From assembly GCF_001999245.1 (NCBI RefSeq), contig NZ_CP019630.1, positions 372,001-436,000 of the forward strand: DNA of 64,000 nucleotides, read 5' to 3'. Positions 53,151-61,106 of this stretch are shown one piece after another. Source of the DNA: Roseibium algicola (GTDB lineage Bacteria > Pseudomonadota > Alphaproteobacteria > Rhizobiales > Stappiaceae). Below the pieces are notes generated by a model. It worked only from the letters and a program-made list of their open reading frames with translations, was not told where the DNA came from and did not search any database. Position numbers and translations under genes: made by a program. Positions within the stretch are counted from its first letter, which is position 1. Each line of letters begins with the position of its first letter.

Positions 53151-54040
53151 TGGACCGCGTGAAACTTTCTGAAACCCTGGACTTCTCCCGGCTGATCTAT
53201 GGCATGTGGCGCATCGGCGACGACAGCGACACGTCCCCCGCTTACGTGGAACGCAAGATCCAGACCTGTCTCGACCAGGGCATCACAACCTTCGATCAGG
53301 CTGACATTTACGGCGGTTATGCCGCAGAGGCCGTGCTTGGCGGGGCGCTGAAGGCCAATCCGGCCCTGCGTGGTCAGATGGAAATCGTCACCAAATGCGA
53401 CATTGTCGCGCCGATGGGACGGTACTCGGATGCCAGGGTGAAATACTACGACACGTCCCGATCTCACATCGAGAAGTCGGTCGAGTTCTCCCTCACGGAG
53501 ATGGGCATCGAGACCATCGACCTGCTGCTGATCCATCGCCCGGACCCGCTGATGGATCATCACGAGACCGGCGCCGCGCTCGATGACCTGGTCAAGAGCG
53601 GCAAGGTGCGGAATGTCGGTGTCTCCAATTTCCGCCCGTGGGACTGGGAGCTGCTGCAGTCGGCGATGTCGAACCGGCTTATGACCAACCAGATCGAGAT
53701 ATCACTGAAGGAAATAGCGCCGTTCACCAATGGCGACCTCGCGTTCCACCAGCGCCTCGGCACCCGGTTGATGGCATGGTCTCCCCTCGGCGGCGGCTCG
53801 CTGATTTCCGAACGTGGCAAACTTGGCACCGTGATGGACGAAATCGCTGCAGAGGCCGGTGTAGACCGGTCCGCAGTCGCGGTCGCCTTCCTTCTGGCTC
53901 ATCCGGCGCAACTTTTGCCGGTCATGGGCACGAACAATCTGGAGCGCATTGCCCAGATCTCCGACGCGCTGAAAGTCAGCCTGGATCGCGAAACCTGGTA
54001 CCGTCTTTACGAAGCGGCGCTTGGAACAGAGGTGCCCTGA
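53150..54040 (+). CDS. Aldo/keto reductase, candidate 6-dehydroglucose reductase (SmoB)
   Basis: 296 residues. AKR catalytic tetrad: Asp in FDQADIYGGYAAEAVLG (with the Tyr), Lys in EIVTKCDIV and His in DLLLIHRPDPLMDH. YdhF-like sequence with GTNNLERIAQI near the C-terminus for cofactor binding. In the sulfo-SMO pathway this enzyme reduces 6-dehydro-glucose to glucose with NADPH. Start overlaps the monooxygenase stop and its own stop overlaps the next ATG, indicating coupled translation. Confidence 0.88.
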   Translation: MDRVKLSETLDFSRLIYGMWRIGDDSDTSPAYVERKIQTCLDQGITTFDQADIYGGYAAEAVLGGALKANPALRGQMEIVTKCDIVAPMGRYSDARVKYYDTSRSHIEKSVEFSLTEMGIETIDLLLIHRPDPLMDHHETGAALDDLVKSGKVRNVGVSNFRPWDWELLQSAMSNRLMTNQIEISLKEIAPFTNGDLAFHQRLGTRLMAWSPLGGGSLISERGKLGTVMDEIAAEAGVDRSAVAVAFLLAHPAQLLPVMGTNNLERIAQISDALKVSLDRETWYRLYEAALGTEVP

Positions 54041-54555
54041 TGACCATGCAGAATGCCAATCATACCGTGACCTTCGAACCGGACGCCGAAAACACCCGCC
54101 TCTTGCGGGATGCGTTCGGTCGATTTGCCACCGGTGTTACGGTGGTGACCACCGGCTCGGCCGACGGCCCCGTCGGCATTACAGCCAACAGCTTCTCATC
54201 CGTCTCCCTGGAACCGGCACTTGTCCTGTGGATGCCGGATAAGGGATCGCGAAGGTTCAGGTATTTCGAAACGGCCGAACATTACGCCATTCACGTGCTC
54301 AGCAACGAACAGGCTGAAGTCTGCAACGGTTTCGTGCGTAATGCCCATGCTTTCGATCAGCTCACCTATACGATCGACGACAACGGCGTGCCCCTGATCG
54401 AAAACTGTCTCGCCCGCTTCGAGTGCAAGCGCTTCACCGCCTATGAGGGCGGCGATCATCTGATCGTTCTTGGGCAGGTGTTGCAGGCCGAGATGCGTTC
54501 AGGCGAGGCCCTGACGTTTTATGCAGGCAAACTCGGACAAATCGCTCCAAAATAA
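54040..54555 (+). CDS. Flavin reductase (HpaC-like), candidate SmoA
   Basis: 171 residues, FMN-binding split barrel: FGRFATGVTVVTTGSADGPV, GITANSFSSVSLEPALVLWM and YAIHVLSNEQAEVCNGF are the family hallmarks. It should supply FMNH2 to the monooxygenase two genes upstream. ATG overlaps the reductase stop (ATGA). Confidence 0.92.
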   Translation: MTMQNANHTVTFEPDAENTRLLRDAFGRFATGVTVVTTGSADGPVGITANSFSSVSLEPALVLWMPDKGSRRFRYFETAEHYAIHVLSNEQAEVCNGFVRNAHAFDQLTYTIDDNGVPLIENCLARFECKRFTAYEGGDHLIVLGQVLQAEMRSGEALTFYAGKLGQIAPK

Positions 54556-54715
54556 GGGCGGAAAACGGGGCGGCGACCGGCCCGTTCTGGAGGAAAGTGA
54601 GGAGCCTTCTGTCTCAGGAGAACGCAGAAGACCGCTTCACCACTTTTTACATGATCAGCTTCACGGTTCTCATGTTCGCGCACATGACGGCCGGTTGATC
54701 CAGGGAGGAGCCCGA

Positions 54716-55306
54716 ATGGGCATTTTGCTGGCGGTTCTTGCACCGCTCGACTTCGTCAATTCGCTGCTGTTGCGAATTGGCCGGGGCATCGGCATCGTTG
54801 CCGTCGCCCTGATGGTGATCGCGATCCTGGTTCAGGTCGTGTTCCGCTATGTCTTCAACAATGCCCTGCCCTGGCCGGACGAAGCAGCCCGTTTCTGCAT
54901 GCTCTGGATGACAGGTCTTATGGCACCAACAGCGTTCCGCAGAGGCGGTTTCGTTGCCATCGACATGTTCACCCATTCCCTGCCTCGCCTGCTGGGAAGC
55001 GCCATATCCCTGCTCCTTCTGCTTATTTCACTTGTGGTGCTCGTCGTTGCCCTGAAGATCGGCTTTTCGGAAGTCACCGGTTTCGGAGGCCGTTTCGCAA
55101 CCGCCTCGCTTTATGTTCCGGGCAACCTTTCCTTCAGCGAATGGATCCGCGTGCCGCGCAGCTGGATGATGGCTTCCATCCTCGTCGGCGTATTCCTGCT
55201 GACGCTCGTCAACATCGAGCTGATCCTGCGCAACATCATCGCCAGCTTCGGTGGCGCCGACCGCATGCCGGTCATTCCCGATCCCGACATGGCAGGAGCT
55301 GACTGA
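54716..55306 (+). CDS. TRAP transporter small permease (DctQ)
   Basis: 196 residues, four predicted membrane helices (GIGIVAVALMVIAILVQVVF; LLLLISLVVLVVALKIGF among them) with the DctQ segment FRYVFNNALPWPDEAARFCM. GGGAGG before ATG 54716. Overlaps dctM start. Confidence 0.9.
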   Translation: MGILLAVLAPLDFVNSLLLRIGRGIGIVAVALMVIAILVQVVFRYVFNNALPWPDEAARFCMLWMTGLMAPTAFRRGGFVAIDMFTHSLPRLLGSAISLLLLLISLVVLVVALKIGFSEVTGFGGRFATASLYVPGNLSFSEWIRVPRSWMMASILVGVFLLTLVNIELILRNIIASFGGADRMPVIPDPDMAGAD

Positions 55307-56799
55307 TGCTGATCTGGTTCCTTCCCGTTTTCCTCGTCTTCCTGCTGATCGGACTGCCTGTCTTCTTCGGCCTTCTGGCGGCCCCTGGCCTGTTGCTCTG
55401 GCTGAACGGCCAGGAAAAAGACATCACGCTGCTTTACCGCAACGTCTACAACGGCATGGACAGTTTTCCTCTGATGGCGATTCCGTTTTTCATGCTCGCA
55501 GGCGAGCTGATGAACAAGGGCGGCATCACCATGCGGCTGGTCGAGTTCAGCCAGGCCCTGATGGGACATCTGCGCGGCGGCCTTGCTCATGTGAACATCC
55601 TGTCGTCGATGCTGTTTGCAGGCCTATCCGGTTCCGCTGTTGCCGATACCTCCGCTCTTGGATCAATGCTGATCCCGGCAATGGAGAAGCAGGGTTACAC
55701 AAGGCGTTTTGCTGCGGCAATCACCGCGGCGAGTTCCGTCATCGGGCCGATCATTCCGCCGTCGGGCATCATGATCATCTATGCCTATGTAATGGGCGAG
55801 AGCGTTGCTGCGCTGTTCCTGGCCGGTATCGTACCCGGCATCATGGTCGGCATCGGCCTGATGCTGATGGTCAAGGTCATGGCCAACAAGTACGACCTTC
55901 CCAAAGCACAGAGGATCGTCAACCCCGGCCAGACCATGGCACCGGTGGAATACTGGTTCTCCTTTGTCGTGCTGAGGGCAAACCTGGCTGCCCTGTTCAC
56001 GGTGATCGCGGACCTTGTGATCAACCTGACCGGGTTCGCGTCCCTTTCAACGATGACCTCGTTCATCCTGTTCGCAGTCTTCCTGGCGGTTTCCCATGTG
56101 CTCTTGTGGAAGCTCAGAAGTGCTGTCTCGGAAGATTTTCGGGTCGTGTGCAAGAAAGCAGTTGCTCCGCTTCAGACGCCGATCATCATTCTCGGCGGCA
56201 TTCTGCTGGGGGTCTTCACGCCAACGGAAGCGGCCGCGGTCGCAGTTGCCTACGCGCTGGTTATCGGCTTCTTCGTTCTGCACTCCATCAAGGTCTCCGA
56301 GATCCCGGGTGTCCTGAACAGGGCTGGCATAACCTCTGCAGTGGTGCTTCTCCTGGTCGGTGCGGCGATGGCCTTCAAGACCGTCGTCAGCCTCAGCCAC
56401 GCTCCCGAAATCATGGCGGAGTTCGTTCTCACCCTGTCGGAGAACCCGCTGATCCTGCTGTTCCTGATCAACCTGCTGCTCTTCGTTGTCGGCATGTTCC
56501 TGGATGCAGGCCCCGCGATCATCATTCTCGGCCCCATTCTTGGACCGATCTTCGTCAACCTTGGCGTCGACCCGATCCATTTCGCCATCATCATGAGCGT
56601 CAACCTGACCATCGGCCTGGCAACGCCGCCCATGGGACTGGTGCTCTTCGTTGCGGCTTCGGTTTCAAGGGAACGGGTTGAAACCATTGCCAAAGCCATC
56701 CTGCCGTTTCTGGCGGTGGAAATCGCGGTGATCTTCCTGATCACCTACATTCCGGCACTTTCGATGACGATCCCGCGTCTGACCGGATTTGCCAACTGA
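55306..56799 (+). CDS. TRAP transporter large permease (DctM)
   Basis: 497 residues, about twelve membrane helices. DctM markers: FPLMAIPFFMLAGELMNKGG, LSGSAVADTSALGSMLIPAM, ITAASSVIGPIIPPSGIMII and VNLTIGLATPPMGLVLFVAA. About 40 residues longer than common DctM because of an extra hydrophilic/hydrophobic stretch near 210-280. Sodium-coupled uptake partner of DctQ and DctP. Confidence 0.93.
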   Translation: MLIWFLPVFLVFLLIGLPVFFGLLAAPGLLLWLNGQEKDITLLYRNVYNGMDSFPLMAIPFFMLAGELMNKGGITMRLVEFSQALMGHLRGGLAHVNILSSMLFAGLSGSAVADTSALGSMLIPAMEKQGYTRRFAAAITAASSVIGPIIPPSGIMIIYAYVMGESVAALFLAGIVPGIMVGIGLMLMVKVMANKYDLPKAQRIVNPGQTMAPVEYWFSFVVLRANLAALFTVIADLVINLTGFASLSTMTSFILFAVFLAVSHVLLWKLRSAVSEDFRVVCKKAVAPLQTPIIILGGILLGVFTPTEAAAVAVAYALVIGFFVLHSIKVSEIPGVLNRAGITSAVVLLLVGAAMAFKTVVSLSHAPEIMAEFVLTLSENPLILLFLINLLLFVVGMFLDAGPAIIILGPILGPIFVNLGVDPIHFAIIMSVNLTIGLATPPMGLVLFVAASVSRERVETIAKAILPFLAVEIAVIFLITYIPALSMTIPRLTGFAN

Positions 56800-56826
56800 T
56801 CCTGAGCTTTCTAAGGGAGGAACCTA

Positions 56827-57885
56827 ATGCTCAAAACTGCACTGAAAACGCTCACCGTCGCGGCGATGCTTGCCGGATCGTCGCTGAGCGCGCTTGCCGC
56901 TGACTACACGCTGCGCGCAACCGCCAACTCCAACGAAAACGACGAAGACTACGACGGTCTTGTCGTTTTCAAGAACTTCGTTGAGGCCGCTTCCAACGGT
57001 GCCATCGAGGTCGAACTGTTCATTGGCACGCAGCTTTGCTCCAACGGCGCTGAATGCCTTCAGGGCATTTCCGACGGTGCGATCGACATCTACATCTCCA
57101 CCTCCGGCGGCGCGGCGGGCATCTTCCCGTATGTCCAGGTTCTCGACCTGCCCTACATGATGAGCGACGACCGGATTGCAGAGCATGTCCTGTCGGGTGA
57201 ATTCACCCGCACCATGCGCACGATGGCACTGGAAGATTCCGGTGACACCATCCGCCTGATGACCATCGGCAACACCGGCGGCTGGCGCAACTTCGCCAAC
57301 ACCAAGCATCGTGTGGCCAAGCCGGAAGACCTGAAGGGCCTGAAGATCCGCACCGTGGTGGCCGACCTGCCGCAGGAACTGGTCAAGGCACTTGGTGCTG
57401 CTCCGACGCCGATCCCGTGGCCGGAACTGTTCACCTCGCTGCAGACCGGCGTTGTCGAAGGTTCCAAGAACGGCATCACCGACATCATGGGCATGAAGTT
57501 CCCGGATGCCGGTCTTCAGTATGTCACCCTCGACGGGCATGCCTACATGGGCGCGCTGTGGTGGATGAACAACGAGAAGTTCCTGTCCATGCCGGAAGAC
57601 CTTCGCCGCGTCGTGGTGGATGGTTTCTACGCCCTGCAGCAGGCAACCTTCGCCTCACCGAAGCGCAAGTCGATCAAGGCTTATGAGGACTTCGTTGCCG
57701 GTGGCGGCGATCTCTACGTCCCGACCCCGGAAGAAAAGGCAGCCTTCAAGGAAGCAGCCGCTCCGGTCTATGACTGGTTCAAGGGCAATGTCGGACGCGG
57801 CGGCGAGATCTTCGGCGCCCTGGAAGAAGCCGTGGCTGCGGCCGAAGCCGACATCAACGCCAATCGCTCTGCCGATCTGAACTGA
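56827..57885 (+). CDS. TRAP transporter substrate-binding protein (DctP)
   Basis: 352 residues. Signal peptide (LTVAAMLAGSSLSALA), then DctP fold with LKGLKIRTVVADLPQELVKA, where the Arg in KIRTV normally binds an anionic group of the ligand, and PWPELFTSLQTGVVEGSKNG. A sulfonate could occupy that Arg in this cluster. Last gene of the plus-strand operon. Confidence 0.93.
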   Translation: MLKTALKTLTVAAMLAGSSLSALAADYTLRATANSNENDEDYDGLVVFKNFVEAASNGAIEVELFIGTQLCSNGAECLQGISDGAIDIYISTSGGAAGIFPYVQVLDLPYMMSDDRIAEHVLSGEFTRTMRTMALEDSGDTIRLMTIGNTGGWRNFANTKHRVAKPEDLKGLKIRTVVADLPQELVKALGAAPTPIPWPELFTSLQTGVVEGSKNGITDIMGMKFPDAGLQYVTLDGHAYMGALWWMNNEKFLSMPEDLRRVVVDGFYALQQATFASPKRKSIKAYEDFVAGGGDLYVPTPEEKAAFKEAAAPVYDWFKGNVGRGGEIFGALEEAVAAAEADINANRSADLN

Positions 57886-57894
57886 CGAAACACC

Positions 57895-57926
57895 GTGTCA
57901 CGCCTTGCCACTGCAGGGCGTGACAC
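57895..57926 (+). terminator. Hairpin after dctP
   Basis: Perfect 10-bp stem GTGTCACGCC/GGCGTGACAC with a 12-base loop, 10 bp past the dctP stop. No T-tract follows, so it may stabilise the 3' end or need Rho. Confidence 0.5.
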
Positions 57927-58098
57927 ATCCCAGCACATGCACCGGTCCGGAATCGTGCCTGCCGTAAACTGGACAGGGATCGGCACGCGTCCCATGGTGA
58001 AGCCGTGGGAGACCCGGGAGAGCCAGAACTCAATGGTCCGGTCCGCCCAGCACTCGATCACGCGAGTTCTGCGCCGATCAGGAACGAACCGCCGGCTT

Positions 58099-58581
58099 TC
58101 AATTGAACGGATACATCCAGACCTTGTAATCACCGACCAGAATATGCGCCTTCTCAATCTCGTCTTTGGTCATCTTCTTGACCACCTCTTCCAGAGAGAT
58201 CGCGGCGTCGGGGTCCCCCCCGATGGCAGAGAGCGTGTACCACATGTAAGCCCGCACGAGATCCGGAGCCGGCATGCCCCGGCCCACCTCATAGTACCAG
58301 CCGACACCGGACTGGGCACCCGGATGCCCCTTCATCGCGCTTCTGAGATACCACTCGAATGCCCGCTGGTCGTCGCGCTCGACGCCCAGACCCATTGCGT
58401 ACATTACACCGATCAGTTCTTCCGCATCCGCGTTGCCGGAACGTGCAGCCGGCCAAAGTTCCTTCATCGCCTCTTCGTAGCGATTGGCCTCCATCAGGTC
58501 GCGCGCGGCTTCGATTTCGGCCTGAGCAGAACTCGTGCACAACACAAGAGTAAAAAGAGCGGCGGTCAGCGTGGTTTTCAT
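58099..58581 (-). CDS. Exported Sel1-repeat protein
   Basis: 160 residues. Signal peptide (TTLTAALFTLVLCTSSAQA), then Sel1/TPR-like repeats (NADAEELIGVMYAMGLGVER, QRAFEWYLRSAMKGHPGAQS, VRAYMWYTLSAIGGDPDA). Such periplasmic proteins are scaffolds; partner unknown. Its ATG directly abuts the GTG start of the divergent cytochrome peroxidase. Confidence 0.82.
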   Translation of the reverse strand: MKTTLTAALFTLVLCTSSAQAEIEAARDLMEANRYEEAMKELWPAARSGNADAEELIGVMYAMGLGVERDDQRAFEWYLRSAMKGHPGAQSGVGWYYEVGRGMPAPDLVRAYMWYTLSAIGGDPDAAISLEEVVKKMTKDEIEKAHILVGDYKVWMYPFN

Positions 58582-59901
58582 GTGTTGCGGTTGCTCCCTC
58601 TGGTCTTCGGCTTGTCGGCACCGGCGATTGCTTCCGAATTGCCACCGCCCTTGAAGGAAGACGATTTCATCGCCTTCGACAGAAAGCAGGCAGCCCTCGG
58701 CCAGTTGCTTTTTTACGACAAGATCCTCTCCGGCAACAGGAATATTGCTTGCGCCACATGCCACCACCCGACCCTTGGCACCGGAGACCGGTTGTCGCTC
58801 GGCATCGGCGAAGGCGGCGATGGGTTGGGGCTCATGCGGATTGCCGGAACCGGTGACAGCCGCATTAAGAAACGGATTCCGCGAAACGCTCCAGGCCTTT
58901 GGAACTTGGGAGCAAAAGAGCTCCACGTCCTGTTTCATGACGGCCGCCTGTCGATTGCCGACACCTTCGAAAACGGCTTCAATTCGCCGGCGGAAGAATG
59001 GCTGCCCACGGGCTTCAATTCTCTGCTCGCCGCCCAGGCTGTCTTTCCGGTGACGGCCCAGTTCGAGATGGCGGGCAATCCGAAGGAAAACGAGATCGCC
59101 GGGGCCATCTACGATCGCATCGACAACGCCTGGCCGATCCTTGCCAAACGCGTCCGCATCATTCCGGAATATGGCCGCCTGTTTGTCGAGGCATTCGATC
59201 ATATCGACGCGCCTGAAGCGGTCACGATCGTTGAAATCGCAAATGCGCTGGCAGCTTTCCAGGCAATTGAATGGCAGAGCTTCGACAGCCCGTTCGACGC
59301 GTATCTCACCGGCGACGAAAGCGCTCTGGATCTGGCTCAGAAGCGGGGTCTCGATCTCTTCTACGGCAAGGCCGGGTGCTCCTCCTGTCATTCGGGCAAA
59401 CTGCTCAGCGATCAGAAGTTCCACGCCCTGGGCCTGCCCCCCTTTGGTCCGGGCCGCACCCGCAGCTTCGATCCGATGGTGCGCGATGTCGGCGTGATGG
59501 GAGAAACCGACCGCCTGGAAGATGCCTACCGGTTCCGGACCCCGATGCTGCGCAATGTCGAGCTGACCGCCCCTTACGGGCACAATGGCGCATACCCCAC
59601 GCTGGAGGGGATCATCCGGCATCATCTCGACCCCGATGGAATGCTGAAAGCCTGGACACCGGACACCGCAGCCCTTCCACAAGCGCCCTGGCTGCAGGCG
59701 ATCGATTTTGTGGTCTGGAATGACGCTCGTGAGATGGCGCGTCAGGCCCGATTCAGGGATATTGAACCTCTCCCCCTTTCGGATGCGGAGATTGCCGATC
59801 TGGAGGCTTTCCTGAAAAGCCTGACCGGCACGCAGTCCGTCACGGCCCCGCCCTTCGGCATCCCTGCCACTGTCCCGAGCGGCCTTCCCGTCGACCGGTA
59901 A
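58582..59901 (+). CDS. Dihaem cytochrome c peroxidase/MauG-like protein
   Basis: About 439 residues from GTG 58582. Signal peptide LRLLPLVFGLSAPAIA. Two c-type haem motifs: CATCHH (about residue 57) and CSSCHS (about residue 270). The FDSPFDAYLTGDESALDLAQ stretch precedes the second haem, and the C-terminal FRTPMLRNVELTAPYGHNG supplies the usual distal ligands. Could reduce H2O2 or act on a protein substrate like MauG. No methylamine genes are near. Starts with no spacer from the divergent Sel1 gene. Confidence 0.88.
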   Translation: MLRLLPLVFGLSAPAIASELPPPLKEDDFIAFDRKQAALGQLLFYDKILSGNRNIACATCHHPTLGTGDRLSLGIGEGGDGLGLMRIAGTGDSRIKKRIPRNAPGLWNLGAKELHVLFHDGRLSIADTFENGFNSPAEEWLPTGFNSLLAAQAVFPVTAQFEMAGNPKENEIAGAIYDRIDNAWPILAKRVRIIPEYGRLFVEAFDHIDAPEAVTIVEIANALAAFQAIEWQSFDSPFDAYLTGDESALDLAQKRGLDLFYGKAGCSSCHSGKLLSDQKFHALGLPPFGPGRTRSFDPMVRDVGVMGETDRLEDAYRFRTPMLRNVELTAPYGHNGAYPTLEGIIRHHLDPDGMLKAWTPDTAALPQAPWLQAIDFVVWNDAREMARQARFRDIEPLPLSDAEIADLEAFLKSLTGTQSVTAPPFGIPATVPSGLPVDR

Positions 59902-59927
59902 ACATCAACAAGGACTAAGAACGTTTC

Positions 59928-60923
59928 ATGGTTGCTCCATTGAAAGACCGGGCTAACCGGCTGTTCCCGGGTATTGCGATTGCCGGGCTTGTCGCCATTG
60001 CTGCGCAATTCCTCAACGAGCACTACGGAGCACCGGCCATGTTGATGGCCATCCTGCTTGGCATGCCGCTGAACTTTCTGTCGGAGGAACAGCGCACGGG
60101 CGAAGGCATCGCCTTTGCAGCCCGCACGCTGCTTCGTGTCGGCGTTGCCCTGCTCGGTGTCCGCATCAGTGTGGAAATGGTGCAGCAGCTGGGTCTGCCG
60201 TTTCTGCTTCTGGTGATCCTCGGCGTCCTGGTTACCATCGGCTTTTCCCTCTTGATCGGTGGGTTGTTCGGACGAGACAGGTTGTTTTCGTTTCTGACCG
60301 GCGGCGCAGTCGCCATTTGCGGAGCCTCCGCGGCCATGGCCATCGGCTCTATCCTGCCGAAACGCGAACATGCCGAACGCGATCTCGCCTTCACGGTGAT
60401 TACCGTGACCGTCCTGTCCACACTGGCGATGATCTTCTACCCGATCCTCACCTCCTCCCTGGGCCTTTCCATGGACGCGACCGGTGTCTTCCTTGGCGGC
60501 ACGATCCACGATGTTGCCCAGGTTGTCGGCGCCGGTTTCTCGATCTCCGAGGAAACCGGAGACCTTTCGACGCTGGTGAAACTGATCCGCGTCACCATGC
60601 TGGCGCCCATCGTTCTGGTCGCGGCGCTCATCCTGCGCAAGAGTTCGGAGCCGGGCAGCGCCCGTCCTCCGATCATGCCGGCGTTTGTTGTCGCCTTCCT
60701 GGTGCTTGCCGCACTCAATTCCTTCGGCCTTATTCCGGACGTTGCCAAGGAGGCGGCCGGACACGTTTCCCGCTGGGCGTTGCTGGCCGCAATTGCGGCA
60801 GTGGGCATGAAAACCTCAATCCCGAAACTGCTGGAAGTCGGCGGCCCGGCCATCTGGATGCTGGTCACGCAGACAGCGTTTCTGGCGCTCTTCGTTCTGG
60901 GTGGCATCTGGCTGATCGGCTGA
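59928..60923 (+). CDS. YeiH-family putative sulfate/sulfite exporter
   Basis: 331 residues, about ten membrane helices. YeiH (UPF0324) markers: MLMAILLGMPLNFLSEEQRT, LRVGVALLGVRISVEMV, GGAVAICGASAAMAIGSILP and FLGGTIHDVAQVVGAGFSIS. Family members are annotated as sulfate exporters and are often near sulfonate or taurine degradation genes. 26 bp after the cytochrome peroxidase and about 2 kb after the putative sulfo-SMO operon, so it might export sulfite or sulfate formed there. Confidence 0.9.
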   Translation: MVAPLKDRANRLFPGIAIAGLVAIAAQFLNEHYGAPAMLMAILLGMPLNFLSEEQRTGEGIAFAARTLLRVGVALLGVRISVEMVQQLGLPFLLLVILGVLVTIGFSLLIGGLFGRDRLFSFLTGGAVAICGASAAMAIGSILPKREHAERDLAFTVITVTVLSTLAMIFYPILTSSLGLSMDATGVFLGGTIHDVAQVVGAGFSISEETGDLSTLVKLIRVTMLAPIVLVAALILRKSSEPGSARPPIMPAFVVAFLVLAALNSFGLIPDVAKEAAGHVSRWALLAAIAAVGMKTSIPKLLEVGGPAIWMLVTQTAFLALFVLGGIWLIG

Positions 60924-60965
60924 CCTTTCAATCGGCCTTGCCGCACCCCATATAACGAAGCAGAA

Positions 60966-60995
60966 CCCCGGTCTTTTCAAAGGCCGGGGCTTTTC
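60966..60995 (+). terminator. Rho-independent terminator of yeiH
   Basis: Stem CCCCGGTCTT/AAGGCCGGGG (one G-T pair) with a tight loop, followed by CTTTTCTT on the plus strand, 43 bp past the stop. Confidence 0.8.
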
Positions 60996-61106
60996 TTGTG
61001 CGGGCGAGTATGGAATATAGCTCGCACCTCTTTAGGCGGAACGGCAGATGCGCCGCAACAGGCCGGACCGGACTTGTTTCCGCCCAAACATTTCGAAAGC
61101 GTTTGG

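Noticed and set aside
57895..58581. Upstream extension of the cytochrome peroxidase frame
   Set aside because: The signal peptide begins at GTG 58582; the extension is antisense to the Sel1 gene and includes the dctP hairpin.
58582..59682. N-terminal extension of the Sel1 frame across the peroxidase gene
   Set aside because: A signal peptide starts at 58581, so the upstream part is antisense to the cytochrome peroxidase.
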